Shown here: positions 1 through 5,854 of the stretch, in pieces
Numbering within the stretch: the stretch's first letter is position 1
Layout of the letters: each line of letters begins with the position of its first letter
Notes under the pieces: model-generated
Databases searched by the model: none
What the model was told of the DNA's origin: nothing
The model's input: the letters and a program-made list of their open reading frames with translations, nothing else
Assembly: GCA_903932545.1 (NCBI GenBank)
Contig: CAIZGT010000484.1
Location: 1-8,387 of the forward strand
Direction of reading: 5' to 3'
DNA length: 8,387 nt
From: an uncultured Rhodospirillales bacterium
GTDB lineage: Bacteria; Pseudomonadota; Alphaproteobacteria; Acetobacterales; Acetobacteraceae
Made by a program: the position numbers and the translations under genes

Positions 1-55
1 ATGAAGGGCCGAGTGTCGGCAGTGAATAATATCTTCATCGGCTCATCTAACGAGA
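1..55. other. Unassigned left edge upstream of the argD remnant
   Basis: This stretch does not read as ArgD in any frame. In the argD frame there are stops at 2-4 and 23-25; after the second stop the codons run open into the remnant (reading SSAHLTRLANLSR), and similarity to ArgD becomes convincing only from about base 56. Frame 1 is open from an ATG at base 1 to a TGA at about 109-111 (37 codons), with no recognisable product. On the minus strand an ATG at 38-36 opens a frame (MKILFTADTRPF) that leaves the window; it could be the start of a divergent gene, but its ribosome binding site is poor. I cannot tell whether this is a rearrangement junction, decayed argD or an assembly edge. Confidence 0.3.
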
Positions 56-364
56 TTGGCGAATTTGAGTCGGGCGCGCAAATTGTGGTTCGGGCTGGTG
101 GAGATCGCTGCTGAGTTCCCAACCGTGTTCGAGGACGCGCGCGGGGCCGGCCTGCTGCTCGGCTTGAAATGCCGCGTGCCGAACACCGAAATCCAGAACG
201 CCTTCATCGCTGAGGGTCTGCTATCAGTCGGCGCAGGCGATAACGTGATCCGCTTCGTGCCGCCTCTGGTGGTGACGGATGCCGATATCGACGCGGCGTT
301 GGAGATGATAAGGCGCGGCGCGCTTCGGTGCATGCCGAGCAACGCCACGATGGCCGCGAAATGA
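56..364 (+). pseudogene. argD: Acetylornithine aminotransferase, C-terminal remnant
   Basis: The visible 102 residues match the C-terminal small domain of ArgD, a class III PLP aminotransferase that makes N-acetylornithine from the semialdehyde and glutamate in arginine synthesis. Recognisable parts are FPTVFEDARGAGLLLGLKC, then VPNTE, then the GLLSVGAGDNVIRFVPPL block, then a final helix that starts VTDADIDAAL. ArgD proteins are usually about 390-400 residues, so roughly 290 N-terminal residues are missing, including the PLP-binding lysine. The frame is closed by TGA at 23-25, so this is not just a gene entering from the window edge. The nominal first codon is TTG at 56 with no convincing ribosome binding site. 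It ends in an ATGA overlap with argF, the normal argD-argF junction. It is most likely a broken gene; a sequencing frameshift or misjoin near bases 23-56 is the main alternative. Confidence 0.7.
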
Positions 365-1335
365 GTTCGGCCTCGAAAATCCGCCCGGTTGATCAGGGCG
401 GCACCATCACCGGCGGGGTGCCACAAGCGCCCCGCCACTTCCTTGATCTTGCCGATTTTGACACCGCCACGCTGCGGCTGATGTTGGACGTGGCGAGCAA
501 CTTCAAAAAAGCTGAATCAGCCGTGCGTCCGCTGGCGGGGAAAACGCTGGCGCTGATCTTCGAAAAACCATCCACCCGCACCCGCGTCAGCTTCGAAGTG
601 GCGATGCGACAGTTGGGCGGTGACGTGATCGTGCTGTCATCGCGTGACATGCAACTGGGTCGCGGTGAGACGATTGCGGACACCGCCCGCGTGCTGTCGC
701 GCTACGTGGACGCGATCATGATGCGCACCGATGCGCCGGAGAAGCTTACCGAACTGGCCGCACATGCCACGGTTCCGGTGATCAACGGGCTAACAGCGGC
801 CTCGCATCCGTGCCAGATCATGGCGGATTTGCTCACCTTTGAAGAGCATCGCGGCCCGATTGCGGGGCAGATTGTGGCGTGGTGCGGTGATGCCAACAAC
901 GTGGCGCGCAGTTGGATTGAGGCGGCGGCGCGGTTCAAATTCACCCTACGCATCGCCTCCCCCGAGCCGGAAAAGCTGCCCTGTGAGTTGATCGCCTGGG
1001 CGCGTGCCGAGGGCGCGGTGATTGATCTGACCGGAGACGCCGAAATCGCCGTTGCCGGAGCGCGCTGCGTGGTGACGGACACCTGGGTGAGCATGGCCGA
1101 TGATGGCGACGCGGGGGATCGGCACAATCTGCTGGCACCATACCGCGTGACACAAGCGCTGATGAACAAAGCAGCACCAGATGCGATCTTCATGCATTGC
1201 CTGCCCGCCCATCGCGGCGAGGAGGTGACGGCTGAGGTGATCGACGGCCCGCAATCGGTGGTGTTCGATGAGGCGGAGAACCGCCTGCATGCTCAGAAAG
1301 GCGTGTTGGCTTGGGCTTTGGGCGCGGCGCGATAA
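361..1335 (+). CDS. argF: Ornithine carbamoyltransferase
   Basis: This cytoplasmic enzyme transfers the carbamoyl group from carbamoyl phosphate to ornithine, giving citrulline in arginine synthesis. The product is 324 residues, slightly longer than the usual ~305-315 because of a ~24-residue N-terminal lead before PRHFLDLADF. The carbamoyl-phosphate motif STRTR is at residues 71-75, followed by RGET at 101-104 and HPCQ at 149-152. The second domain has GDANN at 176-180, the ornithine-binding DTWVSM at 240-245 and HCLP at 279-282, so all key residues are present. I chose the ATG at 361 because it overlaps the argD stop as ATGA, which suggests translational coupling. The ribosome binding site itself is weak. 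A GTG at 328 would lengthen the protein into argD and is unlikely. With argD broken, expression of argF may depend on a promoter not visible here. Confidence 0.95.
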   Translation: MSSASKIRPVDQGGTITGGVPQAPRHFLDLADFDTATLRLMLDVASNFKKAESAVRPLAGKTLALIFEKPSTRTRVSFEVAMRQLGGDVIVLSSRDMQLGRGETIADTARVLSRYVDAIMMRTDAPEKLTELAAHATVPVINGLTAASHPCQIMADLLTFEEHRGPIAGQIVAWCGDANNVARSWIEAAARFKFTLRIASPEPEKLPCELIAWARAEGAVIDLTGDAEIAVAGARCVVTDTWVSMADDGDAGDRHNLLAPYRVTQALMNKAAPDAIFMHCLPAHRGEEVTAEVIDGPQSVVFDEAENRLHAQKGVLAWALGAAR

Positions 1336-1340
1336 CCCGT

Positions 1341-1374
1341 GTGGGGTGGGCAGCCTGGGGCATCACCACCCTAC
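1341..1374. terminator. Possible terminator between convergent argF and DUF3574 gene
   Basis: A 9-bp inverted repeat (GTGGGGTGG at 1341-1349, CCACCCTAC at 1366-1374, one G-T pair) with a 16-base loop sits in the 42-base gap between the argF stop and the stop of the opposing gene. It is GC-rich and well placed to stop transcription from either side, but it lacks a clear U-run on either strand and the loop is long, so this is only a moderate candidate. Confidence 0.35.
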
Positions 1375-1377
1375 CAA

Positions 1378-1743
1378 TTAAAACGCCGCACACACCGACT
1401 GCGTCACCAACCCAACCGATGTCTGTTTATACCGCGCCTTATAGGCGTCTCTGACCTCATCGAGCCGCTGGTCCAGATCGTCTGCCTTGGGCGCGATCAG
1501 CAGTAGCACGGTCGAGGTCTCCCGCCCGATCTGTCCGCTCGCCGGATCGCGCCACTGCCCGCGCGCATCCCAAGCTGTTAGCCCATCTGGAAAGCGCGGC
1601 GTGACGACGCGGGCGAGGAAATCAGCCCAGGCGATGTCCGTCACGCCGCTTCGCCCAAAGAACAGCTCGGCACGGACCATGCTCTGGCAGTCTCCGGCCC
1701 AGGCGGGGGTGGCGAGCAGCCAAACGAACAGCAGGATTCTCAT
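1378..1743 (-). CDS. Small exported DUF3574 family protein
   Basis: The product is 121 residues. An N-terminal signal peptide (residues 1-16, hydrophobic LLFVWLLATPAWA, probable cut after AWA) indicates export to the periplasm. The mature part matches what I know as DUF3574: LFFGRS near residue 27, then WADFLARVVTPRFPDGLT at 39-56, then ARGQWRDPASGQIGRE at 60-75, a hydrophobic strand TVLLLIAP, and a C-terminal helix and strand. The family has no established function. Two cysteines remain after cleavage, C19 and C118 near the two ends, and could form a disulfide. The start is the ATG at 1743, which overlaps the stop of the upstream MFS transporter gene as ATGA, so the two are probably co-translated. 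A longer reading from 1806 lies inside the transporter gene in another frame and is not credible. Confidence 0.8.
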   Translation of the reverse strand: MRILLFVWLLATPAWAGDCQSMVRAELFFGRSGVTDIAWADFLARVVTPRFPDGLTAWDARGQWRDPASGQIGRETSTVLLLIAPKADDLDQRLDEVRDAYKARYKQTSVGLVTQSVCAAF

Positions 1744-2897
1744 GCTGAAAGCTTTCGGTGCAGCCACCAGCACGGCAAAGCCAGCGCGGTGAGAGAAGCG
1801 GCACACAAGAACGCGCCGGATGCATCACCCGCGAAATCGGCAGCCTGCCCGCACAAAGCCGGGGCCAATGTGCCGCCGAGGTAATACGTGGTGTAGAAAA
1901 TTCCCATCCCCACTGCGCGGTTCTCCGGCTTGGCGGAGAGCGCGCCCCAACCGACCAAAATCCCCGCGTGCATCGTGGCAAACGTGCCGAACAACAGGCT
2001 CCACACCAGAGGCCAATCTGCTATGCCCATTCCGCCGACAGCGACAACCTCCAGCACTGCGCCGACCAAAAACACCGGGACTGCGCCGAATCGCACCGCC
2101 ATGGCCCCGCCCATAATCATCGTGGGCAGCGTGCCCCAGGTGGCCAAGAAAATCGCCACATCGGCCACCCAGCCCGCTTGATGGTGGGAAGCGATCACGC
2201 TGGGCAAATAGCCGAGGAAATTGAAATATCCCGCGTTAAACGCCGTCCAGATCAGTCCGGCCAGCACCAGCAGCGTGATCTCATGCCGGCTTGGCCAATG
2301 CATCGCCCGGCTGGTCGCGCCCTGCACATTGCGCCAGGTCAGCCACAAAATCACGGCTGCGACCGCTGCTAGAATAGCGCCAGAGATAAAGGCGGCGGGC
2401 CAGCCGAAGGCCGCGGCCAGGCGAACCTGGGTGAGTTGGGCAAGGCCGATGCCAATGGGGAAGGCACCGATCAGAATGCCCATCGCCAGATTGAAACTCT
2501 TATCGGTGAAGCGATCTGCCACCGCCTTGGGCTGCAACACCGTCAGCGCCACCGCCCCAAAGCCCGCCACCACGCGCCCCACCCCAATGCCAAACGGTCC
2601 AGCAGCGCCCGCCGAGATCAAGCTGCCGATCACCATCAACACCATGCCCACAGCAATCACCACGCGGTCACCATAGCGTCTGGCCAGAAACCCGGAAGGG
2701 ATCGCGGCTGGAATGCCGGGAAACTGCATCAGCCCCATCAGAGTGCCGAGCAGCGCGAACTCAACACCGAACGCCTCGTGCAGATATGGGCCGAGGCTGG
2801 CGATGGTTTGGATCTGATAGCCAAAGGTGATCCGCGCCAAAACCATCGCGGCCAAAGTTGGCCAATGGTTCACCTTTTGGCTGGTTCCAACGGACAC
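1740..2897 (-). CDS. MFS family transporter, substrate unknown
   Basis: This 385-residue inner-membrane protein has the pattern of about 12 hydrophobic segments, a length typical of the major facilitator superfamily. Between helices 2 and 3 there is a motif A-like loop, GFLARRYGDR at residues 69-78, with arginine where the family often has aspartate. Around residues 324-350 the segment PENRAVGMGIFYTTYYLGG resembles the helix 10-11 region of drug or anion exporters. Substrate and direction cannot be read from the sequence; CynX-like or efflux-type carriers are possible. I start it at the GTG at 2897 because GGGGAAGGA lies 6 bases upstream; an in-frame ATG at 2945 would add 16 non-membrane residues and lacks such a site. 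It leads a two-gene unit with the DUF3574 gene (ATGA overlap) and is divergent from hslO. Confidence 0.88.
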   Translation of the reverse strand: MSVGTSQKVNHWPTLAAMVLARITFGYQIQTIASLGPYLHEAFGVEFALLGTLMGLMQFPGIPAAIPSGFLARRYGDRVVIAVGMVLMVIGSLISAGAAGPFGIGVGRVVAGFGAVALTVLQPKAVADRFTDKSFNLAMGILIGAFPIGIGLAQLTQVRLAAAFGWPAAFISGAILAAVAAVILWLTWRNVQGATSRAMHWPSRHEITLLVLAGLIWTAFNAGYFNFLGYLPSVIASHHQAGWVADVAIFLATWGTLPTMIMGGAMAVRFGAVPVFLVGAVLEVVAVGGMGIADWPLVWSLLFGTFATMHAGILVGWGALSAKPENRAVGMGIFYTTYYLGGTLAPALCGQAADFAGDASGAFLCAASLTALALPCWWLHRKLSA

Positions 2898-2903
2898 GCG
2901 GCA

Positions 2904-2912
2904 TCCTTCCCC
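2904..2912 (-). promoter_or_regulatory. Ribosome binding site deciding the MFS start
   Basis: On the minus strand this reads GGGGAAGGA, a strong Shine-Dalgarno sequence 6 bases before the GTG at 2897-2895. It favours a GTG start over the upstream ATGs at 2945 and 2942. Confidence 0.75.
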
Positions 2913-2984
2913 GACAAGAATTGCATCATGGCGAAGTATCATCACTGCGTCATGTGGGCGCAGAGGTAGCCGGGCGGTTTGGTA

Positions 2985-3971
2985 ATGCTTATGTTGTCGG
3001 GCATGGATGAGACACCTGCCTTTCTCGACTTGAACCGCCCTGGCGTGCCCGACATTGCGGTGCCACGTGGGGTTACCCCATTTTACCTACCGCTGCGCCC
3101 GGTGCGTGGTCGGCTGGTGCGGCTTGGCGTGCTGGCTGATGCGCTGCTCAGTCGGCATGATTATCCCGAACCGATCGGCAATCTGGTAGGCGAGGCGTTG
3201 GCACTTGTCGCGGCGCTGGCAACGGCGCTGAAATTCACCGGCTCGTTCAGCCTGCAGGCCAAAGGCGATGGTCCGGTGAAGATGCTGCTCGCCGATTGCA
3301 CCGATCTGGGCGGGCTACGCGGCTATGCCAGCATTGATGAGGACAAACTTGCAGCTCTGCTCGCCATCCATCCCGAGCCCAACGCGGCACAATTGCTGGG
3401 GGCTGGCTATTTGGCCTTCACCGTGGATCAAGGGCCAGACATGGAGCGCCATCAGGGCGTGGTGGCGCTGACCGGGGATCGCCTTGAAGAGATGGCGCTG
3501 CATTATTTCGAGGCCAGCGAACAAACCCATTGCTTCATCCGCTTGGCCGCTGAGCGCCACGCCATCGGGTGGCGCGCCTCGGCGCTGGTGATGGAGCGGA
3601 TAGCTGGGGCCGGCGGGATTGATCCGGCGATGGATTCGCTGGCGCAAGACGACAGTTGGGCCACGGCGCTGGTGCTGGCGGGCACAATCAAAAGCCGTGA
3701 ATTGCTGGACGATCAACTCTCAGCAGACCGGCTTTTGTGGAATTTGTTCGGCACCGAGGGGGTGGCGGTGGATCGCCCGCGCGCGCTGAACTATGGCTGC
3801 CGCTGCTCGCGCGCGCGTCTAGCAAGCATTCTCGGTACGTTCGGCGGCGAGGATTTGGACGCAATGGTGGCGGATGATACCCCTGACAGTGCCATCGTGA
3901 TGACATGCGAGTTCTGCAATCTCGATTTCCGCTTCAGCCGCGACGAAATCACCGCGGCTGGTTCCAATTGA
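2985..3971 (+). CDS. hslO: Redox-regulated chaperone Hsp33
   Basis: Hsp33 is a cytoplasmic holdase. Its C-terminal zinc center is oxidised under hypochlorite or peroxide plus heat, which unfolds a linker and turns on binding of unfolding proteins. The 328-residue product has the family's N-terminal domain (RGRLVRLG near residue 41, then the helix containing LVGEALALVAALATALK) and the YFEASEQ motif near 174-180. It also has the full zinc switch: CRC at 272-274 and CEFC at 308-311, separated by 33 residues, so all four cysteines are intact. The start is uncertain: ATG at 2985, 2991 or 3003 are in frame. I chose 2985 because only it has a faint upstream GGGCGG at about 7 bases; ATG 3003 would give 322 residues. 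The gene is 25 bases upstream of a lipoprotein gene and likely cotranscribed with it. Confidence 0.92.
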   Translation: MLMLSGMDETPAFLDLNRPGVPDIAVPRGVTPFYLPLRPVRGRLVRLGVLADALLSRHDYPEPIGNLVGEALALVAALATALKFTGSFSLQAKGDGPVKMLLADCTDLGGLRGYASIDEDKLAALLAIHPEPNAAQLLGAGYLAFTVDQGPDMERHQGVVALTGDRLEEMALHYFEASEQTHCFIRLAAERHAIGWRASALVMERIAGAGGIDPAMDSLAQDDSWATALVLAGTIKSRELLDDQLSADRLLWNLFGTEGVAVDRPRALNYGCRCSRARLASILGTFGGEDLDAMVADDTPDSAIVMTCEFCNLDFRFSRDEITAAGSN

Positions 3972-3980
3972 TCTCAGCTC

Positions 3981-3986
3981 AGGAGA
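3981..3986 (+). promoter_or_regulatory. Ribosome binding site of lipoprotein gene
   Basis: AGGAGA lies 10 bases before the ATG at 3997, in the 25-base gap after hslO. It confirms the lipoprotein start and leaves little room for a separate promoter, supporting cotranscription with hslO. Confidence 0.7.
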
Positions 3987-3996
3987 CACCCCACTC

Positions 3997-4656
3997 ATGA
4001 CAATCCGCGCATGGCCCCGCCGCGTGGCCTTGGCTGCCATTCTGGCCGCGCCCGTTCTGCTGGCCGGTTGCTCGTCTGACCAACCGGCGAAGTCCTTCCC
4101 CAAGCTGAGCTTTGATTATTTGCCCAAGCTGCGGCTAAATGTGGCGAGCGTTGATATCGACGAGGCCAACCCGCCGGTGCGCGATGTGAAAGACATGGCG
4201 ATTCTGGCTCCGAACAAGCCAATCGACGCCCTGCGCGACATGGCACAGCAGCGTTTGCTGGCGAACGCGTCCTCGGGCCGTGCGGTGTTCGTGGTAGATC
4301 AGGCCAGCATCGTGAATGACCGCGACAAACTTAAAGGGACTTTCGCCGTTCACCTGGACGTCACCACGTCTGACGGCAACCGTACGGGTTATGCCGAGGC
4401 GCGGGTGTCACGCACGGCTGATTATGAGAATGACGGCCCGAATGCGACGCGCGCGGCGCTGGATGGGCTGGTCAGTGATCTGATGAAAGATATGAATGTC
4501 GAGTTTGAATACCAAATCCGCCGTTCACTGCGTGCGTATCTATCCACCGGCAACGCGCCGCCGCCTGTGGCAAAGCCCGTGCAGAGCGAGGATTTGTCGC
4601 CAGTGGTGCCGAGCACTTTACCGCCAGCAGCCGGGTTCTTGCCAGGCAAGCTATAA
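3997..4656 (+). CDS. Predicted outer-membrane lipoprotein of unknown function
   Basis: The product is 219 residues. It has a basic n-region (R4, R8, R9), a hydrophobic core and the lipobox LAGC with the lipidated cysteine at residue 25. Serines follow at +2 and +3, so there is no inner-membrane retention aspartate and transport to the outer membrane is expected. The mature part starts with a Pro/Lys-rich strand (YLPKLRLNVASVDI, residues 41-54). It continues with a helix near 76-90, strands containing SSGRAVFVVDQASIV (92-106) and GTFAVHLDVTT (114-124), the segment GYAEARVSRT (131-140), and a helix with NVEFEYQIRRSLRAYL (167-182). The last ~35 residues are Pro-rich and probably disordered. I recall similar lipoproteins in Acetobacteraceae but know no function. 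It follows hslO in the same unit. Confidence 0.88.
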   Translation: MTIRAWPRRVALAAILAAPVLLAGCSSDQPAKSFPKLSFDYLPKLRLNVASVDIDEANPPVRDVKDMAILAPNKPIDALRDMAQQRLLANASSGRAVFVVDQASIVNDRDKLKGTFAVHLDVTTSDGNRTGYAEARVSRTADYENDGPNATRAALDGLVSDLMKDMNVEFEYQIRRSLRAYLSTGNAPPPVAKPVQSEDLSPVVPSTLPPAAGFLPGKL

Positions 4657-4658
4657 TC

Positions 4659-4702
4659 ATTTGCCGTTGCTGGGAGCATCGGCGCTCCTAGCAACGGCAA
4701 AT
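4659..4702. terminator. Strong bidirectional terminator hairpin
   Basis: Two 19-base arms (4659-4677 and 4684-4702) pair along their whole length with a single G-T wobble and a 6-base loop ATCGGC. The outer part of the stem is ATTT/AAAT, so each strand ends the stem with a short run of U. It begins two bases after the lipoprotein stop and ends 15 bases before the stop of the convergent 44-codon gene, exactly where one hairpin would serve both transcripts. The U-tract is short for a textbook intrinsic terminator. Confidence 0.85.
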
Positions 4703-4717
4703 TGAAACGCCGCAGGC

Positions 4718-4852
4718 CTATTCCACAGCACCCACCCGTGCACCCGGCGTGGCAAAGGCCACGTCGGCGCGGGTCGCGAATTGGTCGAGGACCAGTGCAG
4801 ACACCACTGCACTGGTGGCAATGGCGAACAGAGCCAACATCATTATACGCAT
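4718..4852 (-). CDS. 44-residue single-helix membrane protein closing the fdh operon
   Basis: This small open frame starts at ATG 4852 and ends at TAG 4720-4718. It encodes 44 residues: an N-terminal hydrophobic stretch at about 3-22 (IMMLALFAIATSAVVSALVL) that fits one membrane helix or an uncleaved signal anchor, then a short polar tail DQFATRADVAFATPGARVGAVE-like in character, ending in glutamate. The case for translation is strong: AAGGAG at 4866-4861 lies 8 bases before the ATG and overlaps the fdhC stop codon (TAAAGGAGCGATCAGATG), and the gene ends just before the shared terminator. I do not recognise a family. Position suggests a small accessory subunit of the formate dehydrogenase membrane complex, by analogy with CydX-type small subunits of respiratory enzymes; that role is inference. 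The alternative is a secreted or unrelated small membrane protein. Confidence 0.72.
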   Translation of the reverse strand: MRIMMLALFAIATSAVVSALVLDQFATRADVAFATPGARVGAVE

Positions 4853-4860
4853 CTGATCGC

Positions 4861-4866
4861 TCCTTT
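4861..4866 (-). promoter_or_regulatory. Ribosome binding site overlapping the fdhC stop
   Basis: The minus strand reads AAGGAG here, and the first two A bases are also the last two of the fdhC TAA stop. Spacing to the ATG at 4852 is 8 bases. The arrangement fits termination-reinitiation, so the small protein would be made in step with FdhC. Confidence 0.75.
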
Positions 4867-5854
4867 ATTCAGCCGCATGCGGTGATTTGGCCAATTCCTC
4901 AGCAACCCACAGATTATGGTGCGTCTTGGCCCAGCCGAGATCAACCACGCCATCCTTCATCGCGTCGATTGCACCCTCCATACCGACCGAGCCGATATAG
5001 ATATGTCCAAGCATCGCTGCGATCATGCCAAGTGCGATGCCGCCATGGATCACCTGAACCAGCTGCATGCCCAGAATGCCGGTGACGGTGAATGGGAACA
5101 GCAAGCCAAGCCCGGTGATCGACAGACCGAGGCCGCCGAGCACAACGACCCAGAACACCATCTTCTGGCCGCCATTGAACTTGCCCGAGTCTGGGTGCTG
5201 GTGCCCAACCAAGCCGCCCGCCATCTTGAACCACGTCACATCGATCCGGTTGGGAATGTTGTGGCGGACCCAAACAACCAGCATCAGCAGCACACCCGCC
5301 ATGAACGGGAAGGCCACAAAATTATGCGAATATTTGAGCCAAACTGACAAAGCGGTGAAAGTTTCATTGCCCAGCAACGGCAGCAACGTCACCCGGCCGA
5401 CCGCGATGTTCAGACCAGAAAGGGCGAGAATGCACCACGAGAACGCAGTCAGCCAATGCATGAACCGCTCGAAACTGCCAAACCGCTTGATCACGGCGGC
5501 ACCACGGCCGCCTTCGATCATGATCTTGCCGCGCAGGACGTAAAAAGCGAGCAGCAGCCCGCCCATGCCGAGCACCGCTGCAGCGGCGATCCATAGCAAC
5601 GGCCCACGACGATAGTCGCGCCAAATCCGGCCATCAGGCTGGATCAGCGTGGCACTGCGGATATCGGGGATGACGATATGCCCCTCAACTGCCTTGGTGC
5701 CGATCAAACCAGGGACCAAAACCTCGTTGGCGTGAACTTCAGCCTTATCGGGGTTGAAGCCAGTCAGCGGTACAGCAGGGCGGTCAGCATTTTGGGCGAA
5801 TGCGGGGGCGGTAAACAGCACAACCAGCGCAAACGCGCGAAGGAAATTAAACAT
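4865..5854 (-). CDS. Formate dehydrogenase cytochrome b subunit (gamma)
   Basis: This membrane subunit (FdhC/FdnI/FdoI type) takes electrons from the iron-sulfur subunit through two b hemes and reduces quinone. It has 329 residues, much longer than E. coli FdnI (217). It starts with a signal peptide (1-20, cut after AFA), then a periplasmic segment (21-84) and an extra helix (about 86-107). The four-helix FdnI-like core follows, with helices near 133-153, 175-197, 232-258 and 266-290. Candidate heme ligands are H133, H177, H270 and H284; the last pair is 14 residues apart, as for His155/His169 of FdnI. The ATG at 5854 is preceded by AGGAGA at 6 bases and overlaps the fdhB end by 8 bases. The same frame is open upstream to about 6322, but that part lies antiframe within fdhB and is not coding. 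Confidence 0.93.
   Translation of the reverse strand: MFNFLRAFALVVLFTAPAFAQNADRPAVPLTGFNPDKAEVHANEVLVPGLIGTKAVEGHIVIPDIRSATLIQPDGRIWRDYRRGPLLWIAAAAVLGMGGLLLAFYVLRGKIMIEGGRGAAVIKRFGSFERFMHWLTAFSWCILALSGLNIAVGRVTLLPLLGNETFTALSVWLKYSHNFVAFPFMAGVLLMLVVWVRHNIPNRIDVTWFKMAGGLVGHQHPDSGKFNGGQKMVFWVVVLGGLGLSITGLGLLFPFTVTGILGMQLVQVIHGGIALGMIAAMLGHIYIGSVGMEGAIDAMKDGVVDLGWAKTHHNLWVAEELAKSPHAAE

Noticed and set aside
328..360. GTG start for argF at 328
   Set aside because: It would add 11 residues inside argD. The ATGA overlap at 361 is the normal junction and no ribosome binding site supports 328.
1758..2372. 204-codon plus-strand frame
   Set aside because: It is a His/Gln/Arg-rich shadow of the MFS transporter gene, with no ribosome binding site or recognisable domain.
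2898..2945. ATG start for the MFS gene at 2945
   Set aside because: It adds a 16-residue non-membrane lead and lacks a ribosome binding site, while GTG 2897 has a strong one.
2898..2984. Divergent promoters between the MFS gene and hslO
   Set aside because: The 87-base gap must contain starts for both units, but I found no -35/-10 pair with acceptable spacing on either strand, so no promoter is claimed.
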